In this document: piece after piece, positions 9,609-17,727 of the stretch
How the letters are laid out: the number at the start of each line of letters is the position of its first letter
Position numbering within the stretch: position 1 is the first letter of the stretch
Source of the DNA: Chitinophagaceae bacterium 26-R-25
Lineage (GTDB): Bacteria; Bacteroidota; Bacteroidia; Chitinophagales; Chitinophagaceae
Direction of reading: 5' to 3'
NCBI GenBank assembly: GCA_029906195.1
Contig: JARWSJ010000004.1
Span: 434,001 to 498,000, forward strand
Length of the DNA stretch: 64,000 nucleotides
Made by a program: the position numbers and the translations under genes
Notes under the pieces: model-generated
Seen by the model: only the letters and a program-made list of their open reading frames with translations
Databases searched by the model: none
What the model was told of the DNA's origin: nothing

Positions 9609-11150
9609 ATGAAAAATACTTTCAATAAAATTATACTGGGGCTTGCTTTATCGGCATCACTGATGCCATCCTGCAAAAAGCAGTTGGAGGATGTCACAAA
9701 TCAAAATGCAATTCCCGTTACTGAATACTGGAAAACAGAAGATGACGCGCAAAAAGGAGTAAACGCGATCTATACAATGTTTTATAAACCAGGCGTGTGG
9801 TCACGTTGGATATACTTCAGACTTGATCTTACTTCCGATGAAGGTTGGAGCCAGAGCCCTTGGATCGAGCTTGGTGACTGGACACGTTTCCAGTACGTTA
9901 ACTACAACTTTTGGGAAGGGAACGTGAACACTTTCCGGGATACTTACAAAGCAATTTTCAGATGTAACCAGGTATTGGATAACATTGACGCAATTCCATT
10001 TGCAGATGCTAATAAGAAAAACCAATTAATAGCGCAGGCTAAATTTTTCAGAGGGTTTTATTACTACTATGCAGCCTTACTTTGGGAAAATGTACCACTG
10101 ATATTGCATGTGCAAAAGCCTAGTGATCTTCCAACACAGAATACATTAACTGAAGTGTGGGCGCAGGTGGAGAAGGATCTTTCAGAAGCAGCAACAGCAT
10201 TGCCGAAATCGTGGGATGATGCAAACGTTGGTCGTCCTACAAAAGGTGCTGCAATGGGTTACCTCGCAAAGACGTACATGCAGCAACATAAATGGAATGA
10301 TGCGAAAACTGCATTGGACTATTTTATCAATGGCGAAGCAAAAGGTATGTACAGCCTTGTTTCTGACTTCAAAACAAACTTTAGAGACAATGCTGAAAAC
10401 AACAGCGAATCCGTTTTTGAAATCCAATTTTCAGATGCTAACATAGGTGGGCCAGATAACGATGATCCAAATCAGGGTATGGGTAACAACCGTGCCCAAT
10501 TCTTTGCGCCACGCGGTATTGGCTGGTCGGATGGACAAGCGAGATACTGGATCGTAGATGAGTTTAAGAAAGAAAATACAAAAGACGGAAAACTCGATCC
10601 ACGTCTTGAATGGACGGTATTCTACAAAGACATCACAAAAGATTTTGGAGACAAAATTTATGGACGTGACTGGCAATGGGGCGATAAAGAAGCATGGTTT
10701 AGAAAAGGACAACGCGACTACTACCGTACAACTGAAGACTACTATTCTCAGGTTAACAACAGATTGCTTCGTTATGCTGACATCCTGTTGTTGTATGCAG
10801 AGGTTCAAAATGAGTTGGGACAAACTGCAGACGCTTACAACTATGTGGACCCGGTGCGTGCACGCGCAAACCTGAATACACTTGCAGTGGCGCATCCTGA
10901 AATTGGTACAGACAAAGCCAAGTTTAAAGAGCGCCTTAAAATGGAGCGTGCTCTGGAACTGTACGGCGAAAGCGTTCGTTGGGCAGATTTGAAACGTTGG
11001 GGTGATCTTGATACACAGGCAGGTGTGGATGCTGTTGCACAACGTGATCCTGACTTTAAAAACTTTGTTGTTGGAAAACATATCAGGCTTCCTTTGCCAC
11101 AATCAGAAGTTGATAACAACAAAAATCTAAAACAAAACGACCACTATTAA
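9609..11150 (+). CDS. RagB/SusD family surface glycan-binding lipoprotein
   Basis: A 513-residue partner of the SusC protein, starting 36 bases after it. The signal peptide has a lipobox with Cys22 (LMPSCKK). The SusD-like N-terminal segment (AEYWKTEDDAQKGVNAIYTMF-like), the TPR-type helices and the C-terminal RagB/SusD region with RLPLPQSEVDNN are all present. It caps the SusC barrel at the cell surface and binds the incoming glycan. Confidence 0.95.
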   Translation: MKNTFNKIILGLALSASLMPSCKKQLEDVTNQNAIPVTEYWKTEDDAQKGVNAIYTMFYKPGVWSRWIYFRLDLTSDEGWSQSPWIELGDWTRFQYVNYNFWEGNVNTFRDTYKAIFRCNQVLDNIDAIPFADANKKNQLIAQAKFFRGFYYYYAALLWENVPLILHVQKPSDLPTQNTLTEVWAQVEKDLSEAATALPKSWDDANVGRPTKGAAMGYLAKTYMQQHKWNDAKTALDYFINGEAKGMYSLVSDFKTNFRDNAENNSESVFEIQFSDANIGGPDNDDPNQGMGNNRAQFFAPRGIGWSDGQARYWIVDEFKKENTKDGKLDPRLEWTVFYKDITKDFGDKIYGRDWQWGDKEAWFRKGQRDYYRTTEDYYSQVNNRLLRYADILLLYAEVQNELGQTADAYNYVDPVRARANLNTLAVAHPEIGTDKAKFKERLKMERALELYGESVRWADLKRWGDLDTQAGVDAVAQRDPDFKNFVVGKHIRLPLPQSEVDNNKNLKQNDHY

Positions 11151-11297
11151 AAATTAGAAAATCAAAAGTAAAAAGTAAAAAGGTTGCCGATTCGGTTTGA
11201 ACTCAAATTGATGATGGAGAATGAATATGATGCAGAGAGACGAGTTTTTCAATATCCGGCGGTTGTTTTTACTTTTTACTTTTTCCTTTTGAATTTT
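11151..11297. repeat. Long inverted repeat, 'AAAAGTAAAAAGT' family
   Basis: The A-rich arm 11151-11183 (with AAAAGTAAAAAGTAAAAAGG) is complemented by 11264-11297 (TTTTACTTTTTACTTTTTCC). It separates susD from the glycosidase genes. The words recur at 49170-49251 and 49696-49792, with one arm at 30276-30295. Confidence 0.8.
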
Positions 11298-11354
11298 TTT
11301 CGCTTGCTGCAAAACACTCGATTTAATATAATGCTCACTTTTAAAACTACTTGA

Positions 11355-12488
11355 ATGAAATTTTTGAAACTGTCTGTTATTGTTTTAATAAGCTGTTGGT
11401 TATTGCAGAGCTGTGCATCGCAGGCAAGACCGGAAGAAAACAAAAGAGCAATCTGGACAAAGGAACAGGCAAACAATTGGTACAAAGACCAGCAGTGGCT
11501 GGTTGGTGCAAACTTTCTTCCAAGCACCGCCATTAACCAGCTTGAAATGTGGCAAGCCGAATCATTTGATACTACTACTATCGATAAAGAACTCAGCTGG
11601 GCCGAAAGCATAGGCATGAATACGGTTCGGGTGTTCTTGCATGACTTATTGTATGCACAGGATTCAGTTGGGTTTATGGAAAGAATGAACACCTTCCTGG
11701 AAATTGCTAAACGTCACCACATAAAACCATTGTTCGTGTTGTTTGATTCATGCTGGGACCCGTTTCCAAAGTTGGGCAAACAAAGAGATCCGCAACCATA
11801 TGTACACAACTCGGGTTGGGTGCAAAGCCCTGGATATGATGCTTTGAAAGATTCAACACAATATCCAAGACTTGAAAAATATGTAAAAGGAATTGTTGGC
11901 CACTTTGCAAACGACAGCAGAATAGTGGGTTGGGACATCTGGAACGAACCAGATAATCCTACTGGTCCATCTTACGAAAAAGTCGATCTGCCAAACAAAG
12001 TGCAATACGTTTTGCCTTTACTCAAAAAATCGTTTGAATGGGCTCGTACGCAGAAGCCTTCACAGCCGCTTACTTCAGGCATTTGGGCAGGCAACTGGAC
12101 AACGGATGAAACATTGAAGCCAATTGAAAAATTGCAGGTGGAACAATCAGATGTGATCTCATTCCACAACTACGATTCTTCACAGGTTTTTGAAAATAAG
12201 ATCAAAGAACTGCAACGTTACGGCAAGCCGCTTATTTGTACCGAGTACATGGCAAGACCAAACGGTAGCACTTTCGCGGGATTTTTGCCCGTTGCAAAAA
12301 AATACAATGTTGGTATGTACAACTGGGGTTTTGTAAACGGTAAATCACAAACAATTTATCCGTGGGACAGCTGGACAAAAAAATATACAAGTGAGCCTCC
12401 GGTATGGTTCCATGATATCTTCCGCAAGGATGGTACGCCATACAAACAAGACGAGGTGAACACCATCAAAAGCCTGACGGCCAGGTAG
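11355..12488 (+). CDS. GH5-like cellulase-superfamily glycoside hydrolase, lipoprotein
   Basis: A 377-residue predicted lipoprotein (lipobox LLQSCAS) with a clan GH-A (TIM-barrel) catalytic domain. The acid/base Glu is in GWDIWNEPDN (about residue 197) and the nucleophile Glu in PLICTEYMARP (about 296). The motif NTVRVFLHD is typical of the first strands. Retaining beta-glycosidases of this clan include mannanases, glucanases, xylanases and arabino-type enzymes, so the substrate is open. It follows susD on the same strand and is probably part of the utilisation operon. Confidence 0.85.
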   Translation: MKFLKLSVIVLISCWLLQSCASQARPEENKRAIWTKEQANNWYKDQQWLVGANFLPSTAINQLEMWQAESFDTTTIDKELSWAESIGMNTVRVFLHDLLYAQDSVGFMERMNTFLEIAKRHHIKPLFVLFDSCWDPFPKLGKQRDPQPYVHNSGWVQSPGYDALKDSTQYPRLEKYVKGIVGHFANDSRIVGWDIWNEPDNPTGPSYEKVDLPNKVQYVLPLLKKSFEWARTQKPSQPLTSGIWAGNWTTDETLKPIEKLQVEQSDVISFHNYDSSQVFENKIKELQRYGKPLICTEYMARPNGSTFAGFLPVAKKYNVGMYNWGFVNGKSQTIYPWDSWTKKYTSEPPVWFHDIFRKDGTPYKQDEVNTIKSLTAR

Positions 12489-12524
12489 TATAATCAGTTT
12501 AGTGAAGAAGGCTTATGTGCAAAC

Positions 12525-12567
12525 AAGGCTTCGACGAATCTCAAGCCGATTTGTTGGAGCCTTTTTT
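12525..12567 (+). terminator. Rho-independent terminator after the GH5-like gene
   Basis: AGGCTTCGACGAATC pairs with GATTTGTTGGAGCCT (15 bp with G-T pairs), followed by TTTTTT. It may only partly terminate, because the GH43-like gene follows in the same direction. Confidence 0.6.
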
Positions 12568-12645
12568 AATAACTGAATAACTGAATAATTGAATAACTGA
12601 GTGGTGAAAGTCCGAAACGACTCGAGTTCACTAAGCGAGCAAAAA

Positions 12646-12707
12646 AGGCTTCGACAAGCTCAGCCTGACAGCGTAAATGGAGTGTCAGGCTGAGCTTGTC
12701 GAAGCCT
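12646..12707. repeat. Inverted repeat with arms AGGCTTCGACAAGCTCAGCC
   Basis: A 25-base arm (12646-12670) is perfectly complemented at 12683-12707 around a 12-base loop. A single arm of the 'AACTGAATAACTG' family lies just upstream at 12568-12600. From memory, CTTCGACAAGCTCAG hairpins are frequent in intergenic DNA of many bacteria. Confidence 0.9.
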
Positions 12708-12745
12708 CGTCAAACGGAAGCGATAACTGCCATTAAAAATCAACC

Positions 12746-15535
12746 ATGATAAAAAAACTCTCTCTTCTGGTGATTGCATTTGCTTGTTTGAAAACGCAAG
12801 CGCAAAATATCAACAACCCTGTGCTGCCCAACGTTGCTGATGCAGGTGTTATAAAATACAATGGTGAGTACTATATTGGCGGCGTATTCACTAAAGGGAA
12901 TTTTTACAGGTCGTCCAATCTTGTAAACTGGGACACCTCCGTTCATGTCTTTTCAATGAATAACAATTGGGCAACGAAGTTTGGAATTGGAGATGAACAA
13001 ATACATGCAAATGACATCGTGTACATCAACGGCATGTTTCACATGTACTGGTCAGTAAATTATTGGGGAAGGGACAGAAACGTGATCCACATTGGTCACG
13101 CCGTTTCGCCGATTATTCTTGGCCCATTTGTGGAACCGCAAAAAGACAGTTGGCTTGATAACCGAATCGATCCGAAATTGTTTGTTGATGACGATGGCAA
13201 GCTTTACTTATACATGGTACGCTTTACTGATGGTAACACCATTTGGGTGCGACCAATGAAAGATCCTGCAACATTTGAAGGCGAACCAAAATATCTTTTC
13301 GCATCACTGCCCAATACCTGGGAAACGGCAGACAATAGGGTAGAAGAAGGTCCATGGGTTATGAAATACCGCAACAGTTATTACTTAATGTACAATACCA
13401 ACCATACTTCTACAGAATGGGGAAATTATGCGTTGGGAGTATCGGAGGCATCATCTCCCACAGAATTTAATCACGGCAATAAATATTCATATCCTGTAGT
13501 GCAAAACAATCAATGGGATATGGATGATAAATATGTTGACCTGTTGAAGTATGAAAACAAAGGGATCTTCGATTATACAACAGATGAGCCTGCATTAAAA
13601 TGGAATGCTGCTGCATTTGATGCAACAAATTGGCAAAAAGGAAAAGCAGGTTTTGGAGGTGAAGCAATTGAAAACTCTTTCACACGAAAAGTAAAAACAG
13701 CCTGGAAGACCGATCGTATCTGGCTGCGAAAAAAGATAACTATTCAAAAGAACACAAGCGGAAATCTTGCTTTGCGCATGAATCACAGTGGTGCCGCAAA
13801 AGTGTACTTAAATGAAACATTGATCTATGATAACAATGAATCCAACTACGCGGCCATCAATCTAGACGACAAAGTAAAAAGCCTTTTGAAAGATGGCGAG
13901 AACATTATTGCAGTTAGTGCTGACAAAGGCAATCGTTCGGGTTTTATTGATGTAGCGTTGTATGACATGAAAGGTGATATTGCAGATGATATTTTAATCA
14001 CACCGGGCCAGCCAAACATTGTTCACGGCCCGAATGGATTCGATTGGTGGCTTGTGTATATGGCAAACAAAAATCATGAGCGTCGGGCTCAATACATTAA
14101 CCAAGTACAATTTTTCGATAAGACACTGTTTGTAGACGGCATTACTTCCAGCAAAACACCGGGATATCACCCTGTTCCATCACAGCCCACATTTGGCGAT
14201 TTGTTTAATGATAAGAATGTTTCGCTGAGTGAGAAGTGGAGCATCACTAGAGGCAAATGGCAGATTGACAATCATGAGTTGACGCAAACAATATTATCAA
14301 ATGCACAAGCATTCATCAAAAGCGAAGCAGCAACAAACTACTTGTTTGAAGCCAATGTAAAAATTGCAGAAGGAGACAAAGCTAAAGCCGGTGTGTATGC
14401 TTACAAACAAAATGACAAAAACTGGCTTCGCATCTTTTTTAATGCAGGCACAAGGTCATGGCAATACGAATGCATGGAAAATGGCAAACAACGAACGCAA
14501 TCATTTGCATTGCCAAAAGATTTCAATTTCAGTGTGTATCACAAAATAACGGTGTACAAAAACACGAATGAATTCACCGTCAAAATAGATGATTTGCCTG
14601 CGGCTGGTAACAATGCTGTAAAAACAGCGTTTGCACAAAAAGGATTGCCGGGGCTTTTTTCACAGAACGCGAAAGTTGCTTTCGATGGCATCATTTACAC
14701 GATCGGTTGGGATGAATTTGATAACTACATTAGTGGATGGACCAGTTTGAATAATGCAACCAAACAAAACTGGAAAGTATCAAATGAAGGCCTGACGAAA
14801 ATAAATAGCACAGGAGAACAAGCAGTAGTCAAAGGCGACAATTTACAAGCGTATGATTTCTCGGTGCAAATAAAAAATAATACCTCAACCGGAATCACAG
14901 GTGTGTATGCCATGTACACAGATGAAAACAATTTCGTGAAGGCTGCATTTGATTATGCAAAACAAAAACTCCTTGTGTCGGGGAAAATAAACGCTGTGGT
15001 AATTGATTCGAAAGAAATTCCGCTCGAATATTTACACCCCGAATTTGCCAACATGACCTACAGCGATTTTATGGAAAAGCATTTCACTTTCAAAAACCCC
15101 GTGTACATTAACGAGCTGCGATTGAATAAGGACGGGCATTTGAAGACAGATACACTGATTGATAAACTATACGACAAGGTTGATGTCTTTTATCGAGATG
15201 GAAATGACTGGCATCCACTTGAATACAAAGTTGCTGCATCAGATCATCCTGGTTTTGATAAACTAATTTTCAATACAACAAAGGTTGATGAGTTGAAATT
15301 TACCAACAAGTTTGCGAGTGATCATAATTTTTATGTCTACAAGCTTTGGGTGAACGAGGTGTTTAAAACGTCTTACAATCTTCGCATTGTGAAGATTGGA
15401 GAAGGTCTGAAATTCATTGTCGACGGACGTTTGGTTTACGATTGGAAAATTAAATTGCCTGCATCCAAGGTTGGATTATTCACAAGCAACGCCTCTGCAA
15501 ACTTTAACGGAATCACCTTATTTGACCTGAAGTAA
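12746..15535 (+). CDS. GH43-like glycosidase interrupted by a jelly-roll domain, with C-terminal beta-sandwich domains
   Basis: A 929-residue secreted enzyme (signal peptide ending at TQA). The first part looks like a five-bladed GH43 propeller: catalytic base Asp32 in NVADAGVIKYNGEYY, the pKa-setting Asp near 141 in NRIDPKLFVDDDG, and the acid Glu near 199 in VEEGPWVMKY. From about 280 to 410 the propeller is interrupted by a sugar-binding jelly-roll-like segment (WLRKKITI, LNETLIYDNN, GENIIAVSAD). Propeller sequence then resumes at ILITPGQPNIVHGPNGFDWWLVY. The last 450 residues look like concanavalin-type sandwiches. GH43 enzymes mostly act on arabinose- or xylose-containing chains. Confidence 0.8.
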   Translation: MIKKLSLLVIAFACLKTQAQNINNPVLPNVADAGVIKYNGEYYIGGVFTKGNFYRSSNLVNWDTSVHVFSMNNNWATKFGIGDEQIHANDIVYINGMFHMYWSVNYWGRDRNVIHIGHAVSPIILGPFVEPQKDSWLDNRIDPKLFVDDDGKLYLYMVRFTDGNTIWVRPMKDPATFEGEPKYLFASLPNTWETADNRVEEGPWVMKYRNSYYLMYNTNHTSTEWGNYALGVSEASSPTEFNHGNKYSYPVVQNNQWDMDDKYVDLLKYENKGIFDYTTDEPALKWNAAAFDATNWQKGKAGFGGEAIENSFTRKVKTAWKTDRIWLRKKITIQKNTSGNLALRMNHSGAAKVYLNETLIYDNNESNYAAINLDDKVKSLLKDGENIIAVSADKGNRSGFIDVALYDMKGDIADDILITPGQPNIVHGPNGFDWWLVYMANKNHERRAQYINQVQFFDKTLFVDGITSSKTPGYHPVPSQPTFGDLFNDKNVSLSEKWSITRGKWQIDNHELTQTILSNAQAFIKSEAATNYLFEANVKIAEGDKAKAGVYAYKQNDKNWLRIFFNAGTRSWQYECMENGKQRTQSFALPKDFNFSVYHKITVYKNTNEFTVKIDDLPAAGNNAVKTAFAQKGLPGLFSQNAKVAFDGIIYTIGWDEFDNYISGWTSLNNATKQNWKVSNEGLTKINSTGEQAVVKGDNLQAYDFSVQIKNNTSTGITGVYAMYTDENNFVKAAFDYAKQKLLVSGKINAVVIDSKEIPLEYLHPEFANMTYSDFMEKHFTFKNPVYINELRLNKDGHLKTDTLIDKLYDKVDVFYRDGNDWHPLEYKVAASDHPGFDKLIFNTTKVDELKFTNKFASDHNFYVYKLWVNEVFKTSYNLRIVKIGEGLKFIVDGRLVYDWKIKLPASKVGLFTSNASANFNGITLFDLK

Positions 15536-15597
15536 AGATAATACTCAGCCTTTAGTCCGGCTTTGCAAGCGGGGCAAGTAACGCAAAAAAGCAATTT

Positions 15598-16728
15598 ATG
15601 AAATTACATTCATTACTCACATTTACCATGTTGGCAACTTGCAGCAGCATGTTTGCCCAAATAAAAACTAACATAGAGTGGAAAGAAAAAATATTGATCA
15701 ACGACGTTCCGGTTTTTAACGATGCAGGAAACGTATCAGAAGCCGGCGGAACAGGTGGAAGGCATCATGGTCAATACGGTTCGCAATATGCACGATTGCT
15801 GAAGCTTGCAAATGGCGCGTGGCTTGCGGCTTACACCGTTTCGCGAAATAATGGATACGCCAAAGACTCAACCGGTGGCCTCGAATTGGAAGTATCAAAA
15901 AGCAATGACAACGGGAAAACATGGAAACCGATTTCTTTGATTTCAGATAATGGTCGTGACCTTGACAACGCAGAAATGATCCAATGCAAAGACGGCTCTC
16001 TCCGCATGGCTTGTCGTTCTGTTCGGTGGCAGGAGTCGTACCTGTTGCCGGTTTACAAAAGCACGGACAACGGTGTAAGCTGGACACGCATCAGCATTAT
16101 CGATCACAACGAAGGAAAACCCGGCGAGCTTGGTAAACCTGACAAAGGTGTATACGAGCCACACATGTATTTTCTCGACAACGGAAAACTGTCTGTGATG
16201 TACGCAAACGAAATTCACGTAACGGCATCACCGTCATACAGCCAGATCATTTCGCAAAAAATATCCGATGACAACGGCGCTAGCTGGGGCAAAGAAATCT
16301 GGGTTACGTACGAAGAGGGGCACAATGCCTCTCGCCCCGGAATGCCTGTGTGGACTAAAATGAAAAACGGTCAGTTCATTGTTGTGTATGAAGTTTGCGG
16401 GCCTGAAAAATGCAGCATTTATTACAAAACCAGTAAAGATGGTATTTCCTGGCCCACAGGTTTAGGCACCATCATTCCTGATCAATTGGGCGGCCCATAT
16501 ATTCTGGCATTGTCAAACGGAAGTCTTGTTGTTACTTCCAACTCCAGCAACTATTCCATCAGCGATGACTATGGCAAGACATGGCGAACGATAGAACAGG
16601 CATGGCCAAAAACGCTCTGGGCCGCCATTTATCAATTTGATAAAAACACCATCGGCGCGGTGAACTCCACTTTTAGAGAGGAAGGCGGAAATAATATACA
16701 AATGAGAGTGGGGGCGATTAGGAATTAG
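15598..16728 (+). CDS. BNR-repeat sialidase-fold glycosidase (GH33/GH93-like)
   Basis: A 376-residue secreted protein (signal peptide ending at MFA) with a six-bladed propeller. Asp-box-like motifs are visible: SNDNGKTW, STDNGVSW, SDDNGASW, SKDGISW and SDDYGKTW. Families with this fold include sialidases and exo-arabinanases. Next to a GH43-like gene an arabinose-type substrate is at least as likely as sialic acid, but this is inference. The last codons (AIRN and stop) are encoded by the AATTAGG repeat that fills the next gap, so the 3' end looks invaded by the repeat. Confidence 0.75.
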   Translation: MKLHSLLTFTMLATCSSMFAQIKTNIEWKEKILINDVPVFNDAGNVSEAGGTGGRHHGQYGSQYARLLKLANGAWLAAYTVSRNNGYAKDSTGGLELEVSKSNDNGKTWKPISLISDNGRDLDNAEMIQCKDGSLRMACRSVRWQESYLLPVYKSTDNGVSWTRISIIDHNEGKPGELGKPDKGVYEPHMYFLDNGKLSVMYANEIHVTASPSYSQIISQKISDDNGASWGKEIWVTYEEGHNASRPGMPVWTKMKNGQFIVVYEVCGPEKCSIYYKTSKDGISWPTGLGTIIPDQLGGPYILALSNGSLVVTSNSSNYSISDDYGKTWRTIEQAWPKTLWAAIYQFDKNTIGAVNSTFREEGGNNIQMRVGAIRN

Positions 16729-17024
16729 GAGTTAGGAATTAGGAATTAGGAATTGGTCCTCAGTTGAAGACTCCGATAATTTAGATGCAGCTTGATGTTG
16801 TAGTTTGAATTATCGGAGTTTTTTGGTTCGGTGTGTTAAAGGAGACAAATGAATGGTGTTTGTCATCCCGACGAAGGAAGGATCTAAGACTTGCACCCTC
16901 AGCGTGTTTGTGCAACACCCAGATCCCTCCTTCGTAAGGATGACAAGCGGTCTTTCGATAACGATAGTGACAACCCCCACGCAGACTTTCAACTCCTAAT
17001 TCCTAATTTCTAATTTCTAATTCC
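16718..17024. repeat. Composite inverted repeat: AATTAGG arms around an inner palindrome
   Basis: Outer arms are 16718-16755 (GATTAGGAATTAGG...) and 16991-17024 (CTCCTAATTCCTAATTTC...). The outer left arm overlaps the stop codon of the BNR gene. Inside lies a separate palindrome, 16861-16884 with 16921-16945 (TGTCATCC...AGGATGACA). The gap holds no gene. Confidence 0.85.
16770..16824 (+). terminator. Terminator closing the polysaccharide utilisation locus
   Basis: ACTCCGATAATT (16770-16781) pairs perfectly with AATTATCGGAGT (16808-16819), followed by six T. Confidence 0.8.
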
Positions 17025-17068
17025 TCCCCGCTCTTCCTCGTTTCAACAAAAAAACTAATTTTACCCCT

Positions 17069-17515
17069 ATGCTATCAAACAAAGCGCAATACGCCATCCA
17101 TGCATTAACGTATTTGGGTGAGCGATATCAGCAGGGGTATATACCGATCAATCAAATTGCGGAAGAAAGGAAGATTCCCTATAAGTTTCTCGAGGCTATT
17201 TTATTGGAATTGAGAAAAGCGGGCATTTTAGGAAGTCGCACCGGAAAGGGCGGGGGCTATTATCTAACCAAAGCGCCGGAAGAAATCATGCTTGTGCAGA
17301 TCATGCGCGCAATGGACGGCCCGGTGGCTTTGCTCCCTTGTGTGAGTAAAGTGTTTTATGAACCTTGTCGTATTTGCCCCTATCCGGAGCCGAAATGTCC
17401 TATCAGAGGAGCCTTTTTAGAAGTGCGGGATGTTACCTTAAAAGTACTGGGCGGGAAGTCATTACGCGATCTAATAAATAAAGATGTAAATTTTCCGTCT
17501 GATTTTTCAATTTGA
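17069..17515 (+). CDS. Rrf2 family transcriptional regulator with a four-cysteine cluster
   Basis: A 148-residue winged-helix protein of the Rrf2 family (relatives: CymR, IscR, NsrR). The HTH is in the first 65 residues (MLSNKAQYAIHALTYLG, with GSRTGKGGGYYL as the wing). Cys91, Cys100, Cys103 and Cys110 could bind an iron-sulfur cluster or act as a redox switch. It lies directly upstream of the sulfate-assimilation genes, on the same strand, and is the best candidate to bind the palindromes at 17548-17564 and 27058-27072. The ATG follows a possible -7 box TAATTTTA, so its mRNA leader would be very short. Confidence 0.9.
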   Translation: MLSNKAQYAIHALTYLGERYQQGYIPINQIAEERKIPYKFLEAILLELRKAGILGSRTGKGGGYYLTKAPEEIMLVQIMRAMDGPVALLPCVSKVFYEPCRICPYPEPKCPIRGAFLEVRDVTLKVLGGKSLRDLINKDVNFPSDFSI

Positions 17516-17547
17516 TAATCAAGGAAATAAAAAATTTGCTAATAATT

Positions 17548-17591
17548 CCTATTAAAATTATAGGAGATGTAGGGAATACTCCTTATTTTCG
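17548..17591 (+). promoter_or_regulatory. cysJ promoter with palindromic operator
   Basis: The palindrome CCTATTAAAATTATAGG (17548-17564) ends 19 bases before a -7-like box TATTTTCG (17584-17591). No TTTG -33 box is present; the palindrome sits where it would be. The layout and sequence match the promoter at 27058-27099. The predicted start of transcription is near 17598. Confidence 0.65.
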
Positions 17592-17606
17592 TATCACAAA
17601 TCGAAT

Positions 17607-17651
17607 ATGGTATTAAATATGTCACATATTATATGTTGTTGTTCACGGTAG
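17607..17651 (+). CDS. Leader peptide with three consecutive cysteine codons (MVLNMSHIICCCSR)
   Basis: A 14-codon ORF (ATG at 17607, TAG at 17649-17651) starts about 10 bases after the predicted transcription start. Codons 10-12 are all TGT. It lies between the sulfur promoter and a terminator placed just before cysJ, the position of an attenuator leader peptide. A stall at the Cys codons, when charged tRNA-Cys is low, would leave 17658-17663 free to form an antiterminator. I know of polycysteine leader ORFs acting this way in mycobacteria, but not in Bacteroidota. Confidence 0.7.
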   Translation: MVLNMSHIICCCSR

Positions 17652-17716
17652 CTTGCCGGGGGCCAAACATTATATGTATGTTTTTATATTGCCCTTCTCA
17701 CGAAGGGCTTTTTTTT
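17652..17716 (+). terminator. Cysteine attenuator: antiterminator segment and intrinsic terminator before cysJ
   Basis: The terminator is GCCCTTC (17691-17697), loop TCAC, GAAGGGC (17702-17708), then eight T (17709-17716); cysJ starts 12 bases later. The upstream segment GGGGGC (17658-17663) can pair with GCCCTT (17691-17696) using two G-T pairs, with AA/TT stacking beyond a bulged C. AAACAT (17665-17670) with ATGTTT (17678-17683) forms a hairpin within that loop. A ribosome reaching the leader stop codon at 17651 would cover the G-rich segment and favour termination. The pairing model is by eye, not folded by program. Confidence 0.65.
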
Positions 17717-17727
17717 AAAAATCAGCC

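Noticed and set aside
17607-17690. cysJ leader considered as a small riboswitch (SAM-II or similar)
   Set aside because: It lacks the SAM-II pseudoknot blocks, while a Cys-Cys-Cys ORF followed by a terminator fits attenuation.
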